The notes under the pieces are model-generated. The model had not been told where the DNA came from. It was given only the letters and a program-made list of their open reading frames with translations, and searched no databases. DNA of 15,776 nt, taken from the NCBI GenBank assembly GCA_046297495.1, contig JBKBIP010000060.1:1-15776 (forward strand), written 5' to 3'. Below, one piece after another: positions 6,970-14,052 of this stretch. The stretch comes from JBKBIP01 sp046297495. GTDB taxonomy: Bacteria > Planctomycetota > Planctomycetia > Gemmatales > Gemmataceae. The translations under genes and the position numbers were made by a program. Positions within the stretch are counted from its first letter, which is position 1; the number at the start of each line of letters is the position of its first letter.

Positions 6970-7854
6970 TTGAACCACTCTGCCGCGCGAGAACCGGCAA
7001 CGGCCCAGGTCGTGCTGGGGCTGTTCATCGTCTGGCAGTTGATCTTTCTGATCGGGGGCAATCTGGGCGGCGTCCTCGACCGCTACCGCCTGGATTGGCA
7101 GGAACCACACTGGATGGCCGCCGTCGCGCCGCGGTGGGTCGCCGGTGAGGAACATTTCCATGACGCTTCGGAAATGTTCAATGGCATCACCCGACGCTGG
7201 GGGGAGCTAACCGGCCAACCGCAAAACTGGTCGCTGTTCGCTCCCAATGTCGCGGCAGTTAGCCCCTTTCCCGCCGTCGAGCTGCGTTGGGATGACGATC
7301 CCCATTCCGCTGAAGGAATCGCGGGCCGGCTGTCCCCGTTGGCCGCTCAGCATCCCGGCGAGGTCGCCGCATGGGAAGTCGCCGCGCGTTCGTCCCCCTA
7401 TCCCTCCTTCTTCCTCTTGTCCGACAATGAGCCGGACAACCTGCATTCCTATTGGCGTGTCGGTCGCTTCCGGCTGCGCCGTTACGAAGCCAGCGGATTG
7501 GAAGTGATCTTGACGAGCAATGACCGTTCCCAAGCCGAGGTCGCCGACGCATGGCGTGAACGCATCGAAAACAAGGTGCGCCGCGACGGGGAGTGCATCA
7601 AAGCGTATCTGCGGTGGCGCGAGCGGGTCTATCAGCGGGAACATCTCGACCGCCCGCCGCCGCGCCAGCTGGTTCTCTGGGTCCGGCAATACGCCATCCC
7701 CGCGCCCGACGCAGCCCCGATCCCCTGGCAATGGCAAGTGTTGCCCCCCTATCCCATCGCCCGCTGGCGCCCCCATGTCCCGCCGCCGGCGAATTGTCTG
7801 GACATCGAGATGTATCATCCCGTCTTGGAGCGATTTCAGTATCTTGTCAAATAG
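6970..7854 (+). CDS. One-TM anchored protein with TTG start, unknown function
   Basis: The 294-aa product has one hydrophobic helix near the N-terminus (about 13-34) and then a soluble domain with many Trp and Pro residues and an Arg-rich middle (about 165-235). The phrase QNWSLFAP (85-92) resembles the Q-x-W-x-M/L-F-A-P segment that follows the first helix in several membrane families, including HTTM and DUF5819-like proteins, but no further similarity is evident. The TTG start is preferred because GAGGAG ends 8 nt upstream, inside the last codons of the previous gene. The frame remains open from there and includes the helix. I do not recognise the family. Its tight link to the zinc-ribbon protein suggests the two act in the same membrane-associated process. 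Confidence 0.75.
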   Translation: MNHSAAREPATAQVVLGLFIVWQLIFLIGGNLGGVLDRYRLDWQEPHWMAAVAPRWVAGEEHFHDASEMFNGITRRWGELTGQPQNWSLFAPNVAAVSPFPAVELRWDDDPHSAEGIAGRLSPLAAQHPGEVAAWEVAARSSPYPSFFLLSDNEPDNLHSYWRVGRFRLRRYEASGLEVILTSNDRSQAEVADAWRERIENKVRRDGECIKAYLRWRERVYQREHLDRPPPRQLVLWVRQYAIPAPDAAPIPWQWQVLPPYPIARWRPHVPPPANCLDIEMYHPVLERFQYLVK

Positions 7855-7926
7855 ATAATGAGGGACTCATCGTTTCACGCCCGGAGTTCACGGAGCGCGA
7901 CAGAGGAACGGCGCCACCCTGTCTGC

Positions 7927-7951
7927 TTAGCGCGCCAGCCGTCAGCTGGCC
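7927..7951 (-). repeat. Divergent copy of the CGCTAA palindromic repeat
   Basis: Read on the minus strand this segment ends in CGCTAA and contains GCCAGC/GCTGGC arms around a 5-nt centre. It matches the copy at 11251-11275 at about 17 of 24 positions. The changes largely keep the symmetry, replacing GCGAGC-like arms by GCCAGC-like ones. It lies about 70 bp past the preceding stop codon. Confidence 0.45.
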
Positions 7952-7975
7952 CCCAAAGCTTGCTCGGCCCACGCA

Positions 7976-8004
7976 TTGACGGTTCCCTTCCATAGGTTTA
8001 TAAG
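7976..8004 (+). promoter_or_regulatory. Near-consensus sigma70 promoter for the 99-aa gene
   Basis: TTGACG (7976-7981) and TATAAG (7999-8004) are separated by exactly 17 nt, and each matches its consensus at 5 of 6 positions. Transcription would start near 8011, giving a leader of about 44 nt before the GTG at 8055. It is the best promoter pattern in the window and indicates that the small gene has its own transcript. Confidence 0.6.
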
Positions 8005-8054
8005 GAATTGATGAGATAGGAGTACACTTCCCCCTTCATTCGGAGGATCGGCGC

Positions 8055-8354
8055 GTGGGTGGATTCATCGCGAGTGTGCTAGGGCTGATCGCTGGCATCT
8101 TGATGGGTTTAGTTGCCGATTATCTGCTGACTCAGAACGAGACGCTGCGCGGCATCATCCCCAACCGCCTTGCCAGACAAATCTTGGCCGTCATTCTGAG
8201 CGGTGTCATCGGCGGCTTGGTCGGCGCCATTAGCGCTGGCGATCCCAATAAGGCTGAGGGAGGTTTCGGCAAAATGATGGCGGGCTTGCTCTTTGGCCTT
8301 GCCGGTGGTTATTTGAGTATCACCAAATTCGAGCTTTTCTCCCGGTTTTTTTGA
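8055..8354 (+). CDS. Small glycine-rich membrane protein
   Basis: This 99-aa protein is almost wholly hydrophobic. Predicted helices lie at about 3-25, 42-62 and 74-90, with small-residue patterns such as GGLVGAISAG and GLLFGLAGGY that favour helix packing. It has no cysteine pair, enzyme motif or signal-peptidase site that I can see. It starts with GTG, supported by CGGAGGA ending 7 nt upstream and by a strong promoter 50-80 nt before. It is convergent with the minus-strand operon; the genes end 131 bp apart. I do not recognise the family. It could be a small transporter-like or stress-related membrane protein, but nothing in the sequence decides this. Confidence 0.7.
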   Translation: MGGFIASVLGLIAGILMGLVADYLLTQNETLRGIIPNRLARQILAVILSGVIGGLVGAISAGDPNKAEGGFGKMMAGLLFGLAGGYLSITKFELFSRFF

Positions 8355-8485
8355 TCCGACGGTGCCTTTCATCTTATATCGTGCATCTGGTCGTTGGAAT
8401 CACCGATATTCGCTGAGAGATACCAAGCCGTGCGAATCTTCGTGTGCTTGCCTGTGACTGGCGCGTGAAACTCCAACCCGCGGCG

Positions 8486-8644
8486 TTACGTGGCGTCCTG
8501 TTCCTCCTCATGGTGATGAACGCGCCGGGGCCGGTTTTCGGTGGGAGCGCGGCTCGCCATCCAGTACACCAGCGCGAGGACGGCGACGACTAACACCAAA
8601 ACGCTCGCGGCGCCGATCATGAGCATCACGAAAAATATGGACAT
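8486..8644 (-). CDS. 52-aa single-pass membrane protein at the operon end
   Basis: Found by reading the minus strand, this short frame begins MSIFFVMLMIGAAS and has one long hydrophobic helix at about 3-29, ending at a Tyr-Trp interface pair. A short basic stretch (RPRR, near 38-41), then HHH and an acidic EEEQD tail follow. GGAGA lies 5-6 nt before the ATG, a good ribosome-binding site. The stop of the OleC-like ligase is only 24 bp upstream on the same strand, so it looks like the last gene of that operon. The N-out/C-in topology predicted by the positive residues after the helix would put the tail in the cytoplasm. The function is unknown; it could anchor or regulate the soluble enzymes encoded before it. 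The call rests on the ribosome-binding site, position and protein character, without a known homologue. Confidence 0.6.
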   Translation of the reverse strand: MSIFFVMLMIGAASVLVLVVAVLALVYWMASRAPTENRPRRVHHHEEEQDAT

Positions 8645-8668
8645 GGTTTCTCCATGAATGAAAATGGT

Positions 8669-10240
8669 TCAGCGTTCGAGCCATTGCCGCAGCGCGGGGT
8701 AATCGATCTTGGCATTATGGCGCTTGTCCACGGGAATGCGAGTACAAAGACGGATTTCATCAAGACAGGCCCATGCCACTTGGCGTTGGATAGTCTCCAC
8801 GTCAACCGCCATTCCCGCGAACGGCTCGACAAGGAGCAGCCGCCGGCCCGCATGGGCCACGACGGCGGCGCGGCGCACGGCGGGATCCTGATAGACGGCA
8901 CTCTCGACGGCGAAGGGAAATAGCTCCCCTTTGTCATCCCCGATACGGGCGCTGCACCGACCTAACAACCACAATCGGCCTTGCTCATCGAGATAGCCCG
9001 CGTCGCCGGTACGATGCCATACGGCATCCCCGACGCGGAATTTCGTCTCGTCGTCCCCTTGGCCGTGCAAATAGCCTGTCAGCACATGGTCGCCATTCAC
9101 CACGATTTCGCCGGGGATGTTAGTTGGCTGACGTTCTTGAAGGAAAGTTTCCTCGGTGAACGGCCCAATCGCTGTGCCCCACTGGTCGCGCAGGATGCAC
9201 AATTGAATGTCCGTCACCGGCCCCCCCGCCAACAGCCCCTTGCCTTCGCGCATGGCTATCATGTCTTCGTCTGAAATCTCGTGACGGGCGATGTGCGCGA
9301 TGGGTTCGGCTTCGGTGGAGCCATAGACGGCGACGACTTCCGCTTGGGGAGCCACGCTCTGTAACTGATCGAGCAAGCGTGGAAAGACCGGGGCGCCGCC
9401 GCTGAACAGCCGGCGAAAACTCGGCAAGGCGCGCCCCTGTTGGACACATGCCGCGATGAGGCGCTCGAAGAAGGCGGGGGAGGCGGCGGAGCTGGCCGGC
9501 CGATGGCGATCGATTTGACACAAGATCGGCACGGGATCGACCGCTCCCGGATTACGCAAATCAGCGTTGGGAATCAAGCTGGTGACACCGGATGCCAAAT
9601 TGGCCAGCAACACAATGGGCAAGGTGGTCAAATCGATGGTTTCCGGCTGGAGGCGCAAACTATTCTCCAGGGTACGATGTTGGGCGATGAGAAATCCGTG
9701 CGAGCGGACAGCAGCCTTCGGTTGGCCGGTGCTACCGCTGGTGAAGGTCAATAAAGCTGGCGTATCGGCGGCACAGGGAAACAGGTCCGAACAGGGGGGC
9801 AAACGGCGCGATCGTGACCAAGGAATGGCACCAGGCAGCGTCAGCCCCAGCGCGAAGATGGTGGGAATGCAAAATAAAGCCGGGGTTAGCCAGCGCGATA
9901 ACTGGGCCTTGCCGCTGGCGATCAGGGCGGCAGGAGGCTGCAAGGCGCAGCAGCGCCGCATGTGCTCACGCCCGGCGGAGGGATCGAGGAACATGGCCAC
10001 CAACCCCAGCCGAAACAGGGCTAGTAAAGCGACATACAACTCCAGCGACATCGGTTGCAGTATCAGCACGGCAGCGCCGGGACGCAAGCCGTGTTGTCGC
10101 AACAGCGTCGCGGCCTGGGCGGAGGCTTGGTCCAACTCGGCGAACGTGGTGACACGAGCGCGGCCGCGCTGCGTGTCGATGATGGCCGGGACATGAGGAC
10201 GTTCCCGCGCGTGTCGTCGCAGGATTTCGACGATGTTCAT
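8669..10240 (-). CDS. OleC-like acyl-adenylate synthetase (ANL superfamily)
   Basis: This AMP-forming ligase activates a carboxylic acid with ATP. The 523-aa protein holds the ANL core motifs in order: P-loop TFTSGSTGQPKA (165-176), VYGSTEAEP (305-313), HRTGDAGYLDEQGRLW (409-424), and a C-terminal catalytic lysine K511 in PVDKRHNAKID. The RHNAK ending and the FPFAVES segment recall OleC beta-lactone synthetases and the proteins often labelled peptide synthase or fatty-acid CoA ligase, rather than ordinary acyl-CoA ligases. No OleA, OleB or OleD gene is in the window, so hydrocarbon synthesis is not supported here. Its start overlaps the GNAT stop (ATGA), so the two are translationally coupled and likely act on connected substrates. 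The enzyme class is secure; the substrate, and whether it makes an acyl-AMP, a CoA ester or a lactone, is open. Confidence 0.85.
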   Translation of the reverse strand: MNIVEILRRHARERPHVPAIIDTQRGRARVTTFAELDQASAQAATLLRQHGLRPGAAVLILQPMSLELYVALLALFRLGLVAMFLDPSAGREHMRRCCALQPPAALIASGKAQLSRWLTPALFCIPTIFALGLTLPGAIPWSRSRRLPPCSDLFPCAADTPALLTFTSGSTGQPKAAVRSHGFLIAQHRTLENSLRLQPETIDLTTLPIVLLANLASGVTSLIPNADLRNPGAVDPVPILCQIDRHRPASSAASPAFFERLIAACVQQGRALPSFRRLFSGGAPVFPRLLDQLQSVAPQAEVVAVYGSTEAEPIAHIARHEISDEDMIAMREGKGLLAGGPVTDIQLCILRDQWGTAIGPFTEETFLQERQPTNIPGEIVVNGDHVLTGYLHGQGDDETKFRVGDAVWHRTGDAGYLDEQGRLWLLGRCSARIGDDKGELFPFAVESAVYQDPAVRRAAVVAHAGRRLLLVEPFAGMAVDVETIQRQVAWACLDEIRLCTRIPVDKRHNAKIDYPALRQWLER

Positions 10241-11244
10241 GGCAGTATGCCCAGCGGCCGAGCGTACAGAGTGTAGCGGCGAATCACGCGAGCAGTATGG
10301 ACGCTAATCTTGCGCGAGCGGTTGCCTTCGTGCATGAGGGCGTGAATGGCCCGGCGATAACCGAGCGCGCGGGCCGCTTCATGACAAGCATGCGCCAGCC
10401 AACTTCCCAAACCGCTGCCGGACAGTGCCGAAGCCACAGCCACCGTTTTGATGATGATCGTATCGACGGCCATCCCCCGTTGCGCCTGGGCCAAGTCAGG
10501 GAGGGCGAAGATGAAACCAACGGTGGCTCCCGCGCGTTCCGCCAACAACACCAACTCCGGCTGGATGTAGCGCTGCAACGGTTGATACATGTGTAAAAAT
10601 TCTTCTTGGGACAGGGGAGTATAAAGAAAGTTGTTACGGAAACTATCAATCGACACTGTGTGGATGTGGTGCAATTCCTCCGTGAATCGCGCGTGATTCA
10701 GCGGTCGAATGGTAATTCCTGCTATCGAGAGTTTTTCAATGAGTTCCGGGATGCGTGGATCATGTTGTTCCAGGTTGTCATTCAATGCCGAGTAATACTG
10801 GGCCAATGGCGTGAAGCCGGCGTCTTGAAAGTGTGTCGGCCAAGCGTCAGGATTGTCTGGTTCGAGGAAAAAAGGGGGTTCGGAACCCCGTTCCGTGATC
10901 AAGCGATAGCGGCGCCAGGTATTGCCGTCCATCGGCCCGACGGCGAGGGTGCATCCCTGTTCCGTCAGTTGCTGACAGGCCCATTGCAATAACACGCGTG
11001 CCGCCGTCGCATCGCCGGTGTTCTCATAATGGCCGATCAGACCTAAACGATGTTCGGCATGAGGGGGCGCCTGCCGCCACCAAAGGGAGCAGCGCCCGAG
11101 CGCGTTCTCCGCGTCGTCGCAGACCATACCCAGGTCATCGGGAGTTTGTTCGGCTAATTGAGTGTCATTGATTGGCACAAACCCCGGTGCGGCGCGAAAT
11201 TGTTCACGCTGGGCCAGGGTGGTGGGTTGGATAACGTGGTACAT
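10237..11244 (-). CDS. Two-lobed GNAT N-acyltransferase-like protein
   Basis: The 335-aa protein appears to consist of two GNAT-like halves. The N-terminal half (about 1-155) carries GLIGHYENTGDATAARVLL and VGPMDGNTWRRYR, phrases of a family of bacterial GNAT-related proteins. The C-terminal half (about 175-330) has a beta-strand core LVLLAERAGATVGFIFALPD, an acyl-CoA loop-like SGSGLGSWL (275-283), and the helix AHACHEAARALGYRRAI. The expected role is transfer of an acyl or acetyl group from CoA to an amine; the acceptor is unknown. A longer frame starts at 11430, but I chose M at 11244 because the extra 62 residues lack GNAT character and run through a palindromic repeat at 11251-11275. It overlaps the ligase start by ATGA, and its own start lies 167 bp after the kinase stop. 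Confidence 0.75.
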   Translation of the reverse strand: MYHVIQPTTLAQREQFRAAPGFVPINDTQLAEQTPDDLGMVCDDAENALGRCSLWWRQAPPHAEHRLGLIGHYENTGDATAARVLLQWACQQLTEQGCTLAVGPMDGNTWRRYRLITERGSEPPFFLEPDNPDAWPTHFQDAGFTPLAQYYSALNDNLEQHDPRIPELIEKLSIAGITIRPLNHARFTEELHHIHTVSIDSFRNNFLYTPLSQEEFLHMYQPLQRYIQPELVLLAERAGATVGFIFALPDLAQAQRGMAVDTIIIKTVAVASALSGSGLGSWLAHACHEAARALGYRRAIHALMHEGNRSRKISVHTARVIRRYTLYARPLGILP

Positions 11245-11250
11245 TCGATT

Positions 11251-11275
11251 GCTCGCCTTCGGCTCGCCCGCTAAA
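11251..11275 (+). repeat. Copy of the CGCTAAA palindromic repeat
   Basis: GCTCGCC TTC GGCTCGC CCGCTAAA sits six bases before the start of the GNAT gene, in its leader. It matches the core at 15663-15687 at 22 of 25 positions. This copy lacks the mirrored arm that would fold it into a stem. Confidence 0.7.
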
Positions 11276-11411
11276 CTTGCACGAACTAAACATTGATCAA
11301 TATAAGGAAAATTCTTTGATGACGTCCCCTTAGTTTGGCCGTGACTGAAACATAATTCAATCGGATGCGTCACGGCATGGAAGTTCCCCGACGAACGTGA
11401 CACGTTGGCGG

Positions 11412-12773
11412 TCAACTCGCCAGGTGCCACCAGGCCGGCATCAAGCCAAGCAGCGATGCCAGGCCGGCAACCAAGGCTTGCCGCAGCCAGCGCGGCGTGT
11501 CAGTGGGGCAGTCGTGCAAGCCCGGTTGAATGCTGGCGAACGCGCACACGGCCAGCACCACGCCGAGCACGGCAATACCGAGATAGGTCAACAATGACAT
11601 GGATAAGCCAAATTCTGGCAGTCCCGTGATCAGCGCCAGTGATCCGCCCGCCGCGCCTCCCACGAGCAGTACGGGCACGGCATGCGTCTTGGGATAACCG
11701 CGTTTGAGCCGGACCAGGGCGATGATCCCCAGATGCGCCGCGAACGCCAGATTATAGGGGGACAGCCAATCCGGTCGCTTCAGCAAATTGGCCAGAAAGA
11801 GCCAGACCAACCCCGCCGAGGAAATGCATAAGACCGCGTGGATATTATGCCGAATCTGACAACCGACTATCGGTCCGCCGGGTAAGAGCGCGTAACAGGA
11901 AAAGAACAACAGTGGCGCCAGCAGCCACAACCAGCCCCCCAGCGACCAGCTCAGGTAACCGACCAGCACGGAACCCATCAGGGCGTTGGCGCTCAAAGTC
12001 GTCCAATGCCGGTAGGACATGGCGATCCCCACCAGCAACGCCGTGACAAGCAATCGCCACGTCAGTTCGGCCGACTCCAAGTGCAGGTAACTGCGCAACA
12101 ATAGAAAACAGGTCAACGGCAGGAGCAAATTGTCCAACCCATGCCAGGCGATGGCCTCGAACATCATGGCCAGGAAGCCGACCAATACAGCCGTCAACAA
12201 CGCATCGTCGGGGGCCACTTCGCCCCACAGCCACAAGGGGAAGAAGGTGCTGATTCCGGCGACGGCGAAGAACGCCAATGATCCTTCCGTGCTCTTGCGG
12301 CCGTCAACAGTGTCGTATATGTGTCTACCAAAACGGATGCCGACCAACGCCGCCAGGGCGTCGGCCAACGCCAGTATGAGGATGGGGATTTCATAGAGGA
12401 GGACACGCTGGGCAAAGGGGCCGCGCGTTTCATAGTGGAACAACACGAACAAAATGGCGACTCCAATGGGAAAATAGATTTCACCTAGCGACGTGCGATT
12501 GACGCTGTTGACCACCGCTCCCAGATGGTGCTTCAAGCCGCGCAGCCAGCGCGTGGCGAGGAGAGCGAGCACGCTCAGCCCTGCCAGCAGCACTACCGGC
12601 CAGGCTTCAGCGAACAGCCAAGGGAATGTCAGCGTCACCAGCCCCATGCCCATGTGCAAGAGCTTGCGCACCCATTCCGGGTGCGGGTCGAAGTGGCGCT
12701 GATACAATCTCAGCAGCACCATCAACCCGCCTAGCACGGCCAGCACGATGCCCATGCCCAGCCACGGATTCAT
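11412..12773 (-). CDS. CTP-dependent lipid-alcohol kinase with extra membrane half
   Basis: This is an integral membrane protein of 453 aa. The N-terminal half (1-230) has all the marks of the dolichol/phytol/diacylglycerol kinase family, which uses CTP to phosphorylate lipid alcohols: RKLLHMG (36-42), RTSLGEIYFPIG (93-104), LADALAALVGIRFGRH (136-151), DGRKSTEGSLAFF (157-169), and EAIAWHGLDNLLLPL (206-220). The C-terminal half (about 245-450) has six or so further helices. It begins LSANALMGSVLVGYLSWSLGG, which resembles the start of DUF92/VTE6 proteins (phytyl-phosphate kinases), and includes RHNIHAVL (308-315). The ADTxxSExG-like part expected of DUF92 is not seen, so this half is divergent or inactive if related. 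The gene start overlaps the stop of the BtaA-like gene (ATGA), which points to a shared lipid substrate. Diacylglycerol, polyprenol and phytol are all possible. Confidence 0.82.
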   Translation of the reverse strand: MNPWLGMGIVLAVLGGLMVLLRLYQRHFDPHPEWVRKLLHMGMGLVTLTFPWLFAEAWPVVLLAGLSVLALLATRWLRGLKHHLGAVVNSVNRTSLGEIYFPIGVAILFVLFHYETRGPFAQRVLLYEIPILILALADALAALVGIRFGRHIYDTVDGRKSTEGSLAFFAVAGISTFFPLWLWGEVAPDDALLTAVLVGFLAMMFEAIAWHGLDNLLLPLTCFLLLRSYLHLESAELTWRLLVTALLVGIAMSYRHWTTLSANALMGSVLVGYLSWSLGGWLWLLAPLLFFSCYALLPGGPIVGCQIRHNIHAVLCISSAGLVWLFLANLLKRPDWLSPYNLAFAAHLGIIALVRLKRGYPKTHAVPVLLVGGAAGGSLALITGLPEFGLSMSLLTYLGIAVLGVVLAVCAFASIQPGLHDCPTDTPRWLRQALVAGLASLLGLMPAWWHLAS

Positions 12774-13873
12774 GCCTCGTGAATCTCCTCGATCACCAAG
12801 GCGCTGTAGAAAAATGCCTTGTCTTGTTGGTGCAATGGTTCGGCCAATTCCGGCAGCGGCCGCAACCGCGCCGCCAAGTCATCGGGTCGGCGGCGAGGGG
12901 CCAGCATGTTCCAGTACACCAATCGGCCCCCTGGTTTGCCGCGCGCGATCAGCTTTTCCAATAAGTGATGATAATTCTCCGCCGACATGTACTCAAACAA
13001 ATCGCTCAGGTTGTAACTGTCAATCGGTGGTCCGGTCCAGTGCGTGACACATTCCTCCAAGGATTGACAACGCCATTCCAAACGATCCAGGTTGGCCCGA
13101 ATGGCCGCGAAATTTTCCGGCCGCAGCGCGAACGGCAAGGCGGTCTGATGCCGGCCAGTCAAGATCCATTGCAGATAAGGATTCTCAGCGGGATTCAATT
13201 CCGTCAAGGCATGGAGTGTCCGCGCCAGAATCCGATCCGCCACGCTCCCCTCGACATAGCGAAAAAAACTAGGATCGCGCCCCAATCGCCCCATGACGAA
13301 TCGGGAAAAGAACAGCCGAAACATCAGCCGCCAACGCCAAGTGTCCCAGCGCTGTTGGTAAAACCAACAGCGCTCGCCTCGATCTCCCCCTTGCAATAGT
13401 TGCCCAACCGTGCGCCGGGAATGGACCAAGGGCAACACACAGCGGCGAAACAGCGCGAAGTACTGCTCAAATTTCCCCGCCGAGCCGATCCCCACCTGGA
13501 TCAATGGGGATTGACTATCCCAAAACTGACGTACAAAGGCTGACAGTTGCGAACGGCAGCGTTGATACAGCTTGATCCGCCGCCGGCTGGGCCGGGAGCC
13601 GATTAGCTCCAATAATTCCTCATGGTTCAACTCACGATAGGCGGCCACGCGCAATTCCAGACACGCCAGCTGTGCGGGATTGAGATCAACGGCGACGACC
13701 TTCTCCGGCCCGCACGCCAGCATGGCCAAGGCATTGTCCCCTGCCGAGGCGATGGCCAACCCGACCGCTCCCGGCTGCATGTCCAAAGCTGCTAGTAAAA
13801 TGTCGGCGTCTTCCCAGCATTGGGCGTAGCGAATCCGGGAGAAATCAGCGCGTTCGACTACTTCGGTACTCAT
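12770..13873 (-). CDS. DUF3419 (BtaA-like) aminocarboxypropyl transferase
   Basis: DUF3419 proteins include BtaA, which moves the 3-amino-3-carboxypropyl group of S-adenosylmethionine onto diacylglycerol in betaine-lipid synthesis. This 367-aa member spans the family. YAQCWEDADILLAAL lies at 16-30, and the nucleotide-binding segments LAIASAGDNALAML (39-52) and VVAVDLNPAQLACL (59-72) follow. GKFEQYFALFRRCVLPL is at 133-149, GRDPSFFRYVEGSVA at 198-212, NPYLQWILTG at 231-240, YNLSDLFEYM at 287-296 and GGRLVYWNML at 315-324. No BtaB-type N-methyltransferase is adjacent, so a trimethylated DGTS product is not supported by this window. It is the first gene of a minus-strand set, joined to the kinase gene by ATGA. 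The leader has no strong Shine-Dalgarno but a short CCCGC/GCGGG hairpin at 13882-13896. The family is firm; the acceptor is inferred. Confidence 0.88.
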   Translation of the reverse strand: MSTEVVERADFSRIRYAQCWEDADILLAALDMQPGAVGLAIASAGDNALAMLACGPEKVVAVDLNPAQLACLELRVAAYRELNHEELLELIGSRPSRRRIKLYQRCRSQLSAFVRQFWDSQSPLIQVGIGSAGKFEQYFALFRRCVLPLVHSRRTVGQLLQGGDRGERCWFYQQRWDTWRWRLMFRLFFSRFVMGRLGRDPSFFRYVEGSVADRILARTLHALTELNPAENPYLQWILTGRHQTALPFALRPENFAAIRANLDRLEWRCQSLEECVTHWTGPPIDSYNLSDLFEYMSAENYHHLLEKLIARGKPGGRLVYWNMLAPRRRPDDLAARLRPLPELAEPLHQQDKAFFYSALVIEEIHEA

Positions 13874-13920
13874 TCTGGATACCCGCGGGGAGCGGGCCTC
13901 GTTTCAGTGCCTGATGAGTT

Positions 13921-13946
13921 GGCGAGCCGACCGCTCGCCCGCTAAA
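13921..13946 (+). repeat. Hairpin copy of the CGCTAAA palindromic repeat
   Basis: GGCGAGC (13921-13927) and GCTCGCC (13933-13939) form a perfect 7-bp stem around a 5-nt loop, followed by CGCTAAA. It lies between two divergent genes, 47 bp before the BtaA-like start and 106 bp before the oxidoreductase start, so it may affect either leader. It shares about 20 of 25 positions with the 11251 copy. Confidence 0.75.
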
Positions 13947-14052
13947 TGGTACCGCGCGTCTGCCATCAAAACATTGAACCCATCGTGCTCCGTTGGTAAC
14001 GTACATCATCCGGGACGGCATCATTCTTTTCCATTCGGATGAAAGGTGCAAT

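Noticed and set aside
11245..11430. N-terminal extension of the GNAT gene
   Set aside because: The added 62 codons run through the palindromic repeat and AT-rich leader and have no GNAT character; the ATG at 11244 fits the domain.
13993..14052. Upstream TTG start for the oxidoreductase
   Set aside because: The ATG at 14053 has a good ribosome-binding site and is placed directly before the FAD-binding fold, as usual in the family.
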